From positions 1 to 37,778 of the forward strand of contig NZ_LZKK01000051.1 in assembly GCF_001672815.1 (NCBI RefSeq): DNA of 37,778 bases, given 5' to 3'. Numbering within the stretch: the first letter of the stretch is position 1; each line of letters starts with the position of its first letter. This document shows positions 7,232-14,673 of this stretch, one piece after another. The notes below the pieces were generated by a model. That model saw only the letters and a list, made by a program, of their open reading frames with translations, ran no database searches and had not been told where the DNA came from. This DNA is from Mycobacterium sp. E796. Its GTDB lineage: Bacteria; Actinomycetota; Actinomycetes; Mycobacteriales; Mycobacteriaceae. A program made the translations under genes and the position numbers.

Positions 7232-8332
7232 ATGGCCATCCGCGTCGCACACGTCGGTACCGGAAACGTCGGAGGGTTGGCCCTGGCCGAGCTGATCACC
7301 AATCCCGCGTTCGAGCTGACGGGCGTGTGCGTGTCCACGCCGGAGAAGGTGGGCAAGGACGCCGGGCAACTGTGCGGCGTCGGGCTGGACGCCGACACCG
7401 TGACGGGCGTCGCCGCCGTTTCGGACATCGACGCGATCCTGGCCGCCAAGCCCGAGTGCGTCGTCTACTGCGCCATGGGGGACACCCGGCTACCCGACGC
7501 GATGGCGGACGTCATGCGCATCCTGGCCGCCGGCATCAACGTCGTCGGATCGTCGCCGGGATTGCTGCAGTACCCCTGGGGCGTCATGCCTGACAAATAC
7601 ATCGCCCGGGTGGAAGATGCTGCCCAGCAAGGGAATTCGAGCATCTTCATCAGCGGCGTGGATCCGGGATTCGCCAACGACCTGATCCCGTTCGCGCTCG
7701 CCGGAACCTGTCAGCGCATCGAACAGGTGCGCTGCATGGAGATTCACGATTATGCGTCATACAACGGCGTCGAAGTGATGAGCTACATGGGCTTCGCCCA
7801 GCCCCTCGATTACATCCCGATGCTGCTGCAGCCGGGTGTTCTGAGCATCGCGTGGGGGACCGCGATCCGACAGTTGGCGGCCGGCCTCGGCATCGAGATC
7901 GACGAGATCAGCGAGTCCTACCAACGTGAGCCGGCACCCGAGGACTTCGACATCGCTGTGGGGCACGTTGCCAAGGGCACACTGGCGGTGCTGCAGTTCG
8001 AGATCCGCGGCATGGTCAAGGGCCACCCCGCGATCGTCATCGAGCACGTCACCCGGCTGCGGCCCGACCTGCGCCCGGACCTGCCCCAGCCCGCCTCCGG
8101 CGACGGCTCGTATCGCGTCGAGATCACCGGCGAACCTTCCTACGCCGTGGACATCATTCCTAGCAGCCGCAAGGGCGACCACAATCACGCCGCGATCGCG
8201 GGGGCCGCCGGCCGCATCGTCAACGCGATTCCCGCGGTGATCGCCGCGCCACCGGGGATCCGGACGACGCTGGATCTGCCGCTGGTGACTGGTAAGGGCC
8301 TTTATGCGCCAAAAGACTTGGTAGTTCAGTAA
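7232..8332 (+). CDS. Dihydrodipicolinate-reductase-like / NAD(P)H-dependent amine dehydrogenase family oxidoreductase
   Basis: A 366-residue oxidoreductase with a DapB-type Rossmann domain: the nucleotide loop VGTGNVG is at residues 8-14 and 'ECVVYCAMGDTRLPD' lies at the end of the first domain. The C-terminal half ('GVDPGFANDLIPFALAG', 'EIHDYASY', 'GHPAIVIEHVTRL', 'SSRKGDHNHAAIAG') fits the family that contains 2,4-diaminopentanoate dehydrogenase and many mycobacterial proteins annotated as dihydrodipicolinate reductase. The lysine pathway role is unlikely for such a divergent copy; reduction or oxidation of an amine, imine or keto group with NAD(P)H is the safest statement. A GGACGGAGA ribosome site precedes ATG 7232. 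It is followed after 18 bp by the SDR gene, so both are likely co-transcribed. Confidence 0.8.
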   Translation: MAIRVAHVGTGNVGGLALAELITNPAFELTGVCVSTPEKVGKDAGQLCGVGLDADTVTGVAAVSDIDAILAAKPECVVYCAMGDTRLPDAMADVMRILAAGINVVGSSPGLLQYPWGVMPDKYIARVEDAAQQGNSSIFISGVDPGFANDLIPFALAGTCQRIEQVRCMEIHDYASYNGVEVMSYMGFAQPLDYIPMLLQPGVLSIAWGTAIRQLAAGLGIEIDEISESYQREPAPEDFDIAVGHVAKGTLAVLQFEIRGMVKGHPAIVIEHVTRLRPDLRPDLPQPASGDGSYRVEITGEPSYAVDIIPSSRKGDHNHAAIAGAAGRIVNAIPAVIAAPPGIRTTLDLPLVTGKGLYAPKDLVVQ

Positions 8333-8350
8333 ATTCGAAAGGACTGTTTA

Positions 8351-9091
8351 ATGGGACGGGTTGACGGCAAGGTAGCGCTGATCAGTGGCGCCGCCGGCGG
8401 CATGGGCGCCGAAGATGCGCGGCTGCTGGTCGAGGAAGGCGCCAAGGTGGTTATCGGCGACATCCTGGACGACCAGGGCAAGGCGCTGGCGGACGAGCTC
8501 GGCGACTCCGCGCGCTACGTCCACCTCGACGTCACCCAGCCCGACCAGTGGGACGCCGCGGTGGCGACCGCCGTCGGTGAATTCGGCAAGCTGAACGTGC
8601 TGGTCAACAATGCAGGCACGGTCGCGCTGGGGCCGTTGAAGGACTTCAAGCTGGACAAGTGGCAGAAGGTGATCGACGTCAACCTGACCGGCACCTTCCT
8701 GGGCATGCGGGCGGCGGTCGAGCCCATGACCGCGGCCGGGGGTGGCTCCATCATCAACGTCTCGTCGATCGAGGGGCTGCGTGGCGCGCCGATGGTGCAC
8801 CCGTACGTCGCGTCCAAGTGGGGTGTGCGCGGGCTCGCCAAGTCGGCGGCGTTGGAGTTGGCGCCGTTGAACATCCGGGTGAATTCGATCCACCCCGGTT
8901 TCATCCGCACCCCGATGACCGCGCACCTGCCCGAAGACATGGTCACCATCCCGCTCGGCCGTCCGGGTGAAGTCCGCGAGGTGGCAACGTTCGTGCTGTT
9001 CCTGGCCAGCGACGAGTCGTCTTACTCGACGGGGAGCGAATTCGTGATGGACGGTGGGCTGATAACCGACGTGAACCACAAAGAGTTCTAG
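8351..9091 (+). CDS. Short-chain dehydrogenase/reductase, FabG3 (3alpha,20beta-HSD)-like
   Basis: A 246-residue classical SDR that closely resembles mycobacterial FabG3 (Rv2002, a steroid 3alpha/20beta-hydroxysteroid dehydrogenase), including 'AKVVIGDILDDQGKALADEL', 'ARYVHLDVTQPDQW' and the C-terminal 'ASDESSYSTGSEFVMDGG'. The cofactor loop SGAAGGMG is at 12-19, NNAG at 86-89, and the catalytic Ser139, Tyr152 and Lys156 are all present. The Asp after beta2 (GDILD, about 37) predicts NAD(H) preference. It lies 18 bp after the imine-reductase-like gene with an AAAGGA ribosome site. It may act on a steroid or another bulky alcohol/ketone; the true Rv2002 orthologue is expected elsewhere in the genome, so this is probably a paralogue. 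Confidence 0.88.
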   Translation: MGRVDGKVALISGAAGGMGAEDARLLVEEGAKVVIGDILDDQGKALADELGDSARYVHLDVTQPDQWDAAVATAVGEFGKLNVLVNNAGTVALGPLKDFKLDKWQKVIDVNLTGTFLGMRAAVEPMTAAGGGSIINVSSIEGLRGAPMVHPYVASKWGVRGLAKSAALELAPLNIRVNSIHPGFIRTPMTAHLPEDMVTIPLGRPGEVREVATFVLFLASDESSYSTGSEFVMDGGLITDVNHKEF

Positions 9092-9108
9092 GTGCTATAA
9101 CCGCGAGC

Positions 9109-10449
9109 ATGCTGCGCAGTTTGGCCGGTGTGGTTGGTTCGTCTCACGTCGTCACCGACCCCGACGTGCTGGCCGGCCGCAGCGTCGATCACACCGGGCG
9201 CTACCGCGGGCGCGCCCACGCGCTGGTGCGGCCGGGTACGGCCGAGGAGGTCGCCGAGGCGCTGCGGGTGTGCCGCGACGCGGGGGCGCGCGTGACAGTG
9301 CAGGGCGGACGGACCTCGCTGGTGGCCGGAACCGTCCCCGAGCACGACGACGTGTTGCTGTCGACCGAACGGCTGCGCGCGCTCGGCGACGTGGACACCG
9401 TCGAGCGCCGCCTCTCAGCCGGCGCCGGAGCCACCCTGGCCGTCGTCCAAAACGCCGCTGCCGCAGCGGGTTTGGTGTTCGGGGTAGACCTGGCCGCCCG
9501 CGACACCGCCACCGTCGGCGGCATGGCATCGACGAACGCCGGCGGCCTGCGCACCGTCCGCTACGGCAACATGGGCGAGCAGGTCCTTGGCCTGCAGGTG
9601 GCGCTGCCCGACGGTTCGCTGCTGCGCCGCCACAGCGAGGTGCGCAGCGACAACACGGGCTACGACCTGCCGGCGCTGTTCGTCGGCGCCGAGGGCACCC
9701 TCGGCGTGATCACCGCGCTGGACCTGCGGTTGCATCCCACGCCGTCGCATCGGGTGACGGCGGTCTGCGGGTTCTCCGAACTGGAGGCGCTGATCGACGC
9801 CGGCCGCACCTTTCGCGACGTGGACGGGATCGCGGCTTTGGAGCTGATCGACGGCCGGGCCGCCGCGCTGACCGCCGAACACCTCGGGGTAGGCGCGCCC
9901 GTGCAGGGTGACTGGCTGCTGCTGGTGGAGCTGGCCGCCGACCACGACCAGACGGATCGGCTCGCCGACCTGCTCGAGGGCGTGCGCCTGGCCGGTGAGC
10001 CGGCCGTCGGTGTGGACGTCGCTGCGCAGCAACGGTTGTGGCGGGTACGGGAATCGCTCGCCGAGGTGCTGGGCGTGTATGGGCCGCCGCTTAAGTTTGA
10101 CGTGTCCTTGCCGCTGTCGGCCGTTGGTGAATTCGCCAGGGAGGCGGTCGATTTGGTCGGGGTGCACGCACCCGACGCGCTGCCCGTGCTGTTCGGCCAC
10201 ATCGGAGAGGGCAACCTGCACCTCAACGTGTTGCGTTGCCCGCTGGAACGCGAGCAGGCGCTGTACGCGCCGATGATGGATCTCATCGCGCGGTGCGGCG
10301 GCAACGTCAGCTCCGAGCACGGAGTCGGCAGTCGGAAGCGCCCGTACCTGGGTATGTCGCGGGAGCCCGCCGACATCGCCGCGATGCGGGCCGTGAAGGC
10401 CGCCCTCGACCCGACCGGTTACCTCAACGCGGCCGTGCTGTTCGACTGA
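9109..10449 (+). CDS. FAD-binding oxidoreductase, D-2-hydroxyacid dehydrogenase type (Rv0161-like)
   Basis: A 446-residue flavoenzyme of the GlcD/D-lactate dehydrogenase/D-2-hydroxyglutarate dehydrogenase group. The FAD_binding_4 (PCMH) domain spans about 1-210, with 'VQGGRTSLVAGTVP' and 'GGMASTNAGGLRTVRYGNMGEQVLGLQV' forming the FAD pocket. The FAD-oxidase C domain follows, with 'GHIGEGNLHLNV' supplying the metal/substrate histidines and 'SSEHGVGSRKRPYL' near the end. It would oxidise a D-2-hydroxyacid to the 2-oxoacid. Its position matches M. tuberculosis Rv0161. The start at ATG 9109 is 17 bp after the SDR stop. An iron-dependent dehydrogenase of the hydroxyacid-oxoacid transhydrogenase type lies at 34729, which could produce the kind of substrate used here. 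Confidence 0.85.
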   Translation: MLRSLAGVVGSSHVVTDPDVLAGRSVDHTGRYRGRAHALVRPGTAEEVAEALRVCRDAGARVTVQGGRTSLVAGTVPEHDDVLLSTERLRALGDVDTVERRLSAGAGATLAVVQNAAAAAGLVFGVDLAARDTATVGGMASTNAGGLRTVRYGNMGEQVLGLQVALPDGSLLRRHSEVRSDNTGYDLPALFVGAEGTLGVITALDLRLHPTPSHRVTAVCGFSELEALIDAGRTFRDVDGIAALELIDGRAAALTAEHLGVGAPVQGDWLLLVELAADHDQTDRLADLLEGVRLAGEPAVGVDVAAQQRLWRVRESLAEVLGVYGPPLKFDVSLPLSAVGEFAREAVDLVGVHAPDALPVLFGHIGEGNLHLNVLRCPLEREQALYAPMMDLIARCGGNVSSEHGVGSRKRPYLGMSREPADIAAMRAVKAALDPTGYLNAAVLFD

Positions 10450-10483
10450 TCCCTATCACGTCGTCTGACATACGCTGGCATCC

Positions 10484-10834
10484 ATGGCATCCGGAATCTT
10501 CGACACGCCCATCGCCGGAATCATCAACAACGTATTTGATGGCTTGATCGACGCCCCCGTTGTGGGGCCACTGGTGCGGCGCGGGTTGATCAAGATTCGC
10601 TATGTCGGCAGGCGTTCGGGTAAGACGATCCAGACCCCGGTCGGGTACCGCCGCTCCAGCGACGGCATCGTCATCAATGTCATGTCGCCCGATAGCAAGA
10701 CATGGTGGCGAAACTTCCTCGGTGAGGGTGGCCCGATCACACTGCTCAACTTCGACGGCGCCGACCGCACCGGACACGCGCTCGCCAGCCGCGACGAGAA
10801 GGGCCGCGTCAAGGTTGCGGTGCGGCTCGACTGA
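10484..10834 (+). CDS. DUF385 / deazaflavin (F420)-dependent nitroreductase family protein
   Basis: A 116-residue small split-beta-barrel protein of the DUF385/Ddn family that binds F420 in mycobacteria. Visible markers are 'LIKIRYVGRRSGKTIQTPVGYRR' (a basic strand typical of cofactor phosphate contact) and 'MSPDSKTWWRNFLGEGGPITLL', the WWRN segment shared by the family. The C-terminus is short and ends 'VKVAVRLD', so it may be a minimal version. Such proteins reduce quinones or nitro compounds, or act as F420 sinks. It lies 34 bp after the FAD oxidase gene on the same strand and precedes a hairpin-rich gap at 10846-10905. Confidence 0.8.
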   Translation: MASGIFDTPIAGIINNVFDGLIDAPVVGPLVRRGLIKIRYVGRRSGKTIQTPVGYRRSSDGIVINVMSPDSKTWWRNFLGEGGPITLLNFDGADRTGHALASRDEKGRVKVAVRLD

Positions 10835-10845
10835 TCCTGTTGGCC

Positions 10846-10905
10846 GCGAGGGTGCGCAAAATGACAGCCGTCACGGCGTGTCGCCGTACAGACACGCTCC
10901 CTCGC
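10846..10905. repeat. 60-bp element with three nested dyads between convergent genes (terminator or interspersed repeat)
   Basis: Outer arms GCGAGGG (10846-10852) and CCCTCGC (10899-10905) pair perfectly. Inside are two further dyads: GCCGT/ACGGC around 10872 and GCGTGTC/GACACGC (10876-10882 with 10891-10897). It fills most of the 82-bp gap between the convergent DUF385 and TetR genes, so it can terminate both transcripts. Its organised structure suggests a family of interspersed mycobacterial intergenic repeats, which cannot be tested with one copy. Confidence 0.5.
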
Positions 10906-10916
10906 GCGGAATTTGA

Positions 10917-11456
10917 TCAGGTCGTTCCCTTGATTCCGACGGCGTGGCGCAGTTGCTCGAGGAACTGATCGGCGTCGTCGCTTCGCACGATGTAGTGCGA
11001 GATCGCGATCCGGATGACGGTCGCGGCGCGCACCGCGGCGTTGGGTCCGGAGAGGTGCCGCTGCAGGCCGTCACGCATCTGCGGGATGACGCGGCCGAAC
11101 TGGGCGATGGTGTGCTCGGGTTCGACGTCGACCATCCGCACGCCGGAGTACGAATGCTGGAACTCGACGATGAAGCGCAGTACGGCGTCGAGCTTGTCGG
11201 CGCCCTTCAGCCCCGCGGTGGCCCTCACCAGGCCGCTTTCGAAGCTCTGCCGCTCGTATTGCGAAAACGCCGACAGCAATTCCTCTTTGGAGGCGAACCA
11301 GCGGTACAACGTGGGACGCGAGACTCCCGCCTGGGCGGCCACCTCGGACAGGCTGAGCTTGGTCTTGCCGTTGCGGCCGAGAACCTCGGCGGTGGCGTCG
11401 AGGATGCGCTGGCGTGTGGAGGTGTCGATGTCCGCGGCTGGGGCCGGGTGGCTCAT
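10917..11456 (-). CDS. TetR family regulator, candidate controller of the catabolic regulon
   Basis: A 179-residue TetR repressor. The helix-turn-helix is at about 14-60 ('TRQRILDATAEVLGRNGKTK', 'LSLSEVAAQAGVSRPTLYRWFASKEEL'). The C-terminal part is divergent, as usual for the ligand domain. The start is ATG 11454-11456; the longer frame upstream would run into the preceding gene and lacks a ribosome site. A TAAAGT hexamer lies 7 bp upstream of the ATG on the minus strand, consistent with a leaderless transcript, and it overlaps the left arm of a 26-bp motif at 11466-11491. Three more copies of that motif precede catabolic genes in this window, so this protein is the best candidate for binding it (inference). 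Confidence 0.85.
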   Translation of the reverse strand: MSHPAPAADIDTSTRQRILDATAEVLGRNGKTKLSLSEVAAQAGVSRPTLYRWFASKEELLSAFSQYERQSFESGLVRATAGLKGADKLDAVLRFIVEFQHSYSGVRMVDVEPEHTIAQFGRVIPQMRDGLQRHLSGPNAAVRAATVIRIAISHYIVRSDDADQFLEQLRHAVGIKGTT

Positions 11457-11465
11457 AGCAGAAAC

Positions 11466-11491
11466 TTTACGAAGTATCGCGAGCGTGTCAC
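11466..11491. promoter_or_regulatory. Operator motif copy 1: TTTAC-N14-GTGTCAC, before the TetR gene
   Basis: TTTAC at 11466-11470 and GTGTCAC at 11485-11491 are separated by exactly 14 bp, as in three other places in the window. The left arm overlaps the likely -10 hexamer of the TetR gene, and the right arm contains the TGA stop of the upstream thioesterase gene. The two ends form an imperfect inverted repeat (TnACA...TGTnA), as expected for a TetR operator. Autorepression is inferred. Confidence 0.65.
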
Positions 11492-12321
11492 TGTTTTTTC
11501 GCTTCCCGGCCAGGGCGCCCTCGCACCAGCACGCATTGTTGAATGGCGCCGACCGCGCCCCCCTCGTCAAAAAGTGTGCCGACGGTGGTCCCGATGCCGT
11601 CCGGCCCGTAGCTTGTCTCCGCGCGAATGCCGATCCAATCGCCGTCCGGGACCCGGAATACGTGCACCGCGAGGTCGGTGTTGAGGAACGTCCACTTGCT
11701 GATGTCCAGCTTGCTGCCGATGCCGTTGGCGCAGTCGGCCACCGCGAACAGTCGCTCCAGCGGGGTCATGGCCTCGCCCTTGACGAGGTCGACGGTCGGC
11801 TTGATCCAGGATTCGCCCGGACCCTCGCTCAGCGGCTCGGTCAGCCACAGCCAGTCCAGGCTGTGCACGTAGTTGCGATCCCAGTCCCGCGCCGTGAGGT
11901 TGCGGTCGCGGGCCTCGGCCCGCGGCCGGGGCAGCGGAGTCGCGGCGTGAGCCAACGCCCGGGTGTCCAAGTGCTGCAACCGCCACCCGCTGGCGCGCGC
12001 CACCGGCCGCGGTTCGCCGTCGGGCCCCGGCGCCAGCATCTCGGCGGTGACGAGCTCGATTTGCTTCCCGCCCCGCTGCACTCGCGAGCTGACCCACAGG
12101 TCGCCCTCGGCCGGCACCCCGCCCAGCAGGTCGATGACGACCCGACCGAGGCGGGTGTCGTCGCGCTGATCGCAGCGTTCCAGCGCCCGGACCAACAGCG
12201 CCGACACCGGGCCGCCGTGCTGAATGGCGGCCGACCAGGTGCCGCGCGCCAGATCGGTCGCCGCGAACTTTTCGCCCCGCGCGTCGGCGTCATCGATCAG
12301 CTCGTAATAGGAGTCGGTCAT
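11488..12321 (-). CDS. Acyl-CoA thioesterase family protein (double hotdog)
   Basis: A 277-residue protein with the size and pattern of mycobacterial TesB-related double-hotdog thioesterases: 'SYYELIDDADARGEKFAATDLARGTWSA' leads into 'AIQHGGPVSALLVRALER', the conserved helix start of the first hotdog, and 'WTFLNTDLAVHVFRVPDGDWIGIRAETSYGPDGIGTTVGTLFDEGGAVGAIQQ' forms the second hotdog. It would hydrolyse an acyl-CoA. ATG 12321 is chosen because GGAAGG lies just upstream; the frame continues upstream only as a shadow of the lactonase gene. It starts 17 bp after the SMP-30 gene, so the pair is one transcription unit. The stop codon lies inside operator copy 1. Confidence 0.8.
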   Translation of the reverse strand: MTDSYYELIDDADARGEKFAATDLARGTWSAAIQHGGPVSALLVRALERCDQRDDTRLGRVVIDLLGGVPAEGDLWVSSRVQRGGKQIELVTAEMLAPGPDGEPRPVARASGWRLQHLDTRALAHAATPLPRPRAEARDRNLTARDWDRNYVHSLDWLWLTEPLSEGPGESWIKPTVDLVKGEAMTPLERLFAVADCANGIGSKLDISKWTFLNTDLAVHVFRVPDGDWIGIRAETSYGPDGIGTTVGTLFDEGGAVGAIQQCVLVRGRPGREAKKQ

Positions 12322-12338
12322 CGTCTGCCTTCCGGATG

Positions 12339-13157
12339 TCAGGGTAGGCCCGCGCCGGGGGTGTCGACCGTCACCACGTCCAGCTGGGAGAGCCGGGTGC
12401 CGATCAATCGCTGGGGATACGCGTCGGTGCTCGACAGCAGAAACAGCGTGCGACGCGCGGGGCCGCCCAACGCGCACGCGATCGCCACCCGTTCGCCCAT
12501 GTCGATGCGGTCGGTCACGGTGCCGCCCTCGGTGATCCGCTCGAACTGGTGCGCCAGCGTCATGGACGCCCACACTCCCCCCTCGGCGTCCAGCGCTATG
12601 CCGTCGGGCGGTCCGTCCAGGCCGTCGGCGAAAACCCGGCGGCCGCTCAGCCCGCCGTCGTCGCCGATGCTGAACGCGGTCAGCCGCCGGCCCGTCGACT
12701 CGGCGACGATCAGCGTCTTTCGGTCCGGCGTGATCACCATGCCGTTGGGAAAGTCGAGGTCTTCGGCAGCAATAGTCGGCGTGTCGTCGGCGTCGAGGCG
12801 GATGATCGCGCCGCCGGAGAAAGCCTGGCAGCCGATGTAGGCGCGCCCGGCGTCGTCGACGACCATGTCGCCCAGGTTGACGGGCGTCAGGGCGGCGAGG
12901 TCGGCGACGGCCTCGACGGTTTCGCCGTCGTAGCGCAGCACCTGCCGGTCCTCGGTCGAGGCGATCAGCAGGGACCCGTCGGGACGAAATCCGAGGCCCG
13001 ACGGGGAGCGCCCGGGCAGCACCACCGTGGTCACCGAGCCCCGCATGTCCACGGTGTGCACGGCTTCACCGAGCATGTCGGAGAACCACAGCAGTCCTTC
13101 GAACCAGCGCGGACCCTCGCCGAAGCAGAACCCCTTGGCCAACGGCTCCGGGATCAT
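12339..13157 (-). CDS. SMP-30/gluconolactonase/LRE-like lactonase
   Basis: A 272-residue six-bladed beta-propeller of the SMP-30/gluconolactonase family. The metal-binding Glu is in 'CFGEGPRWFEG' (Glu14), and the repeated blade patterns 'LGFRPDGSLLIASTEDRQVLRY', 'FPNGMVITPDRKTLIVAEST' (metal Asn) and 'DGPPDGIALDAEGGVWAS' (metal Asp) are all visible, so the divalent metal site looks complete. Such enzymes open lactone rings; in this setting a lactone produced by the Baeyer-Villiger-type monooxygenase at 31087 would be a fitting substrate (inference). ATG 13157 lies 12 bp from operator copy 2, and the thioesterase follows in the same operon. Cytoplasmic, no signal peptide. Confidence 0.85.
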   Translation of the reverse strand: MIPEPLAKGFCFGEGPRWFEGLLWFSDMLGEAVHTVDMRGSVTTVVLPGRSPSGLGFRPDGSLLIASTEDRQVLRYDGETVEAVADLAALTPVNLGDMVVDDAGRAYIGCQAFSGGAIIRLDADDTPTIAAEDLDFPNGMVITPDRKTLIVAESTGRRLTAFSIGDDGGLSGRRVFADGLDGPPDGIALDAEGGVWASMTLAHQFERITEGGTVTDRIDMGERVAIACALGGPARRTLFLLSSTDAYPQRLIGTRLSQLDVVTVDTPGAGLP

Positions 13158-13168
13158 CGGCTCAGGCC

Positions 13169-13194
13169 TTTACAAAACACCGGAAAAGTGTCAC
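13169..13194. promoter_or_regulatory. Operator motif copy 2: TTTAC-N14-GTGTCAC, before the lactonase gene
   Basis: TTTAC at 13169-13173 and GTGTCAC at 13188-13194 with the invariant 14-bp spacer. It fills the 33-bp gap between the SRPBCC gene, whose TGA stop lies within the right arm, and the SMP-30 gene start at 13157. A protein bound here would block transcription of the lactonase-thioesterase pair. Confidence 0.65.
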
Positions 13195-13682
13195 GCACTG
13201 CCTGCGTCGGTGTCAATCTCGCCCAGCTCGCGCGCGACGGCCGCGTGGTAGGCGTCGATGCGCGCCGGGTTGGCCTGCTGGAAGAGCGCGTCGGGCAGCG
13301 GCGCGTGCTTGAACGCCTCGATCGTCATGGTCCGGGAGAACAGCGTCACGTCCTGACCGGGCCTGGTGAACCGGTACGTGACCGTGATCCGGCCCTCCAT
13401 CCCGCCCTCGCCCCGGCGGTCGTGGCCGAGGCGACCCACCGAGTTGAACACGAACAGCGTGGGCCGGTCGGCGATGGCCAGCTGCCAGCTGAAGATGCGC
13501 TCGCCGTCGGGGCCGGCCTCCTCCCAGGTGTCGCCGACCTTCAGCGGCAGCCCCGGCAATTTGCCGATGTGCGCGCTGCCGGGATAGGTCTTCGTCCAGT
13601 TGGCCGGGTTGGTGACGAAGTCGTACACCGCCTCGGCGGAATGGGTGAAGGCGGTCTCCGAAGTGCTCGTCACGATGCCCAA
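13191..13682 (-). CDS. SRPBCC family protein (polyketide cyclase/START-like)
   Basis: A 163-residue SRPBCC-fold protein: 'SETAFTHSAEAVYDFVTNPANWTKTYPGSAHIGKL' is the first strand and helix of the fold, and the central 'VGDTWEEAGPDGERIFSWQLAIADRPTLFVFNSVGRLG' and C-terminal amphipathic helix are typical. These proteins bind hydrophobic ligands in a deep cavity and can act as cyclases, lyases or carriers. The start is TTG 13682, with GGAGG 8 bp upstream on the minus strand; an internal GTG at 13673 is a weaker alternative. It is read from the divergent promoter region that contains operator copy 3. The role in the pathway is unknown. Confidence 0.82.
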   Translation of the reverse strand: MGIVTSTSETAFTHSAEAVYDFVTNPANWTKTYPGSAHIGKLPGLPLKVGDTWEEAGPDGERIFSWQLAIADRPTLFVFNSVGRLGHDRRGEGGMEGRITVTYRFTRPGQDVTLFSRTMTIEAFKHAPLPDALFQQANPARIDAYHAAVARELGEIDTDAGSA

Positions 13683-13713
13683 TTGCGTTGCCTCCCGCGT
13701 CTGTTAGCCAAGC

Positions 13714-13739
13714 TTTACAAATCCTACTCAAAGTGTCAC
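13714..13739. promoter_or_regulatory. Operator motif copy 3: TTTAC-N14-GTGTCAC, in the divergent promoter
   Basis: TTTAC at 13714-13718 and GTGTCAC at 13733-13739, spacer exactly 14 bp. It lies in the 95-bp gap between the divergent SRPBCC gene (start 13682) and the TesB-type gene (start 13778), so one bound protein could control both directions. It shares extra bases with copy 4 (AAAT after TTTAC and CGCTG after GTGTCA). Confidence 0.65.
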
Positions 13740-13777
13740 GCTGAGCCCTGAGCTGCGAGCGCGGAGGTGGAGCGGAT

Positions 13778-14668
13778 TTGACCAAGGCTTCTGAGGAATC
13801 CGAGCAGACCGAGTGGACCGTGCAAGGTCTGCTGGACCTGTTTGACGTGCGCCCCGACGGGCCGGATCGCTTCACCGGAGACACCGGGATCGCCGTCGGC
13901 GACGAACGGCAGGTCGTCGAGGGCACCCAGGTACTCGCCCAGGCGATTGTCGCGGTGGCCAAACGATTCCCGGACAAGTCGGTGCGTTCGGCGCATGCGG
14001 TGTTCTCCCGCGCCGTGACGGTCGGCCCGCCGGTCGAACTCGTCCTCGACGTGGTGGCCGAAGGCCGGTCGACCGCGACCGCCGTGGTCGCCGTCCATCA
14101 GAACGGACGGCGCTGCCTGAGCATCACCGTGCTGGCCGACGTCCCGACCGGCGACGTCATCCGTCACCACCTGCCGCGTCCCGACGTGGCGGCCCCCGCC
14201 GAGGCCAACCACTCGCCGATGCCGATGATCGGGCGCGAGCTGCGCCTCGTCGACGTCGTCGACGTCAACAGCCCCGACGAGGTCGGGCCGCCCGAGCTGT
14301 ACGCGTGGCTGCACTACGACCCGATTCCGACCCGCGACGATCTGGCCAAGGCGCTCATCGCCTACTTCACCGGGCACCTGGGCATCTCCACGACCATGCG
14401 GGCGCACCCGGGCATCGGCACCAGCCAGGCGCACCTGACGGTGTCGACCGCACCGATGAGCATCTCGGTCGCGTTCCACGAGCCCGTGCGCTGGGCGGGG
14501 TGGCTCCTCTACACCCACGAGAGCACCCAGGTCGGCGCCGGAATGTCGTACGTGCGCGGCACGGTGCACAGCGAGGAGGGTGAGCTGCTGGCCTCCTTCG
14601 CCCAGGAGGCGCTGATCCGTCCGCTGCGCACCAGCGACACGGCGATCGATTCGCGCGCTCGGTTCTGA
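13778..14668 (+). CDS. TesB-type acyl-CoA thioesterase II
   Basis: A 296-residue double-hotdog acyl-CoA thioesterase. 'VQGLLDLFDVRPDGPDRFTGDTG' is the TesB N-terminus, 'VEGTQVLAQAIVAVAKRFPDKSVRSAHAVFSRAVTVGPPVELVLDVVAEGRSTATAVVAVHQNGR' the first hotdog with its catalytic-region 'GGQVLAQA'-like helix, and 'SISVAFHEPVRWAGWLLYTHESTQVGAGMSYVRGTVHSEEGELLASFAQEALIR' the second. It releases free acid from a CoA ester. The start is TTG 13778, with GGAGGTGG close upstream; no ATG gives full length. The LLM oxidoreductase gene follows after 5 bp. Substrate specificity is not readable from the sequence. Confidence 0.85.
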   Translation: MTKASEESEQTEWTVQGLLDLFDVRPDGPDRFTGDTGIAVGDERQVVEGTQVLAQAIVAVAKRFPDKSVRSAHAVFSRAVTVGPPVELVLDVVAEGRSTATAVVAVHQNGRRCLSITVLADVPTGDVIRHHLPRPDVAAPAEANHSPMPMIGRELRLVDVVDVNSPDEVGPPELYAWLHYDPIPTRDDLAKALIAYFTGHLGISTTMRAHPGIGTSQAHLTVSTAPMSISVAFHEPVRWAGWLLYTHESTQVGAGMSYVRGTVHSEEGELLASFAQEALIRPLRTSDTAIDSRARF

Positions 14669-14673
14669 CCGCC

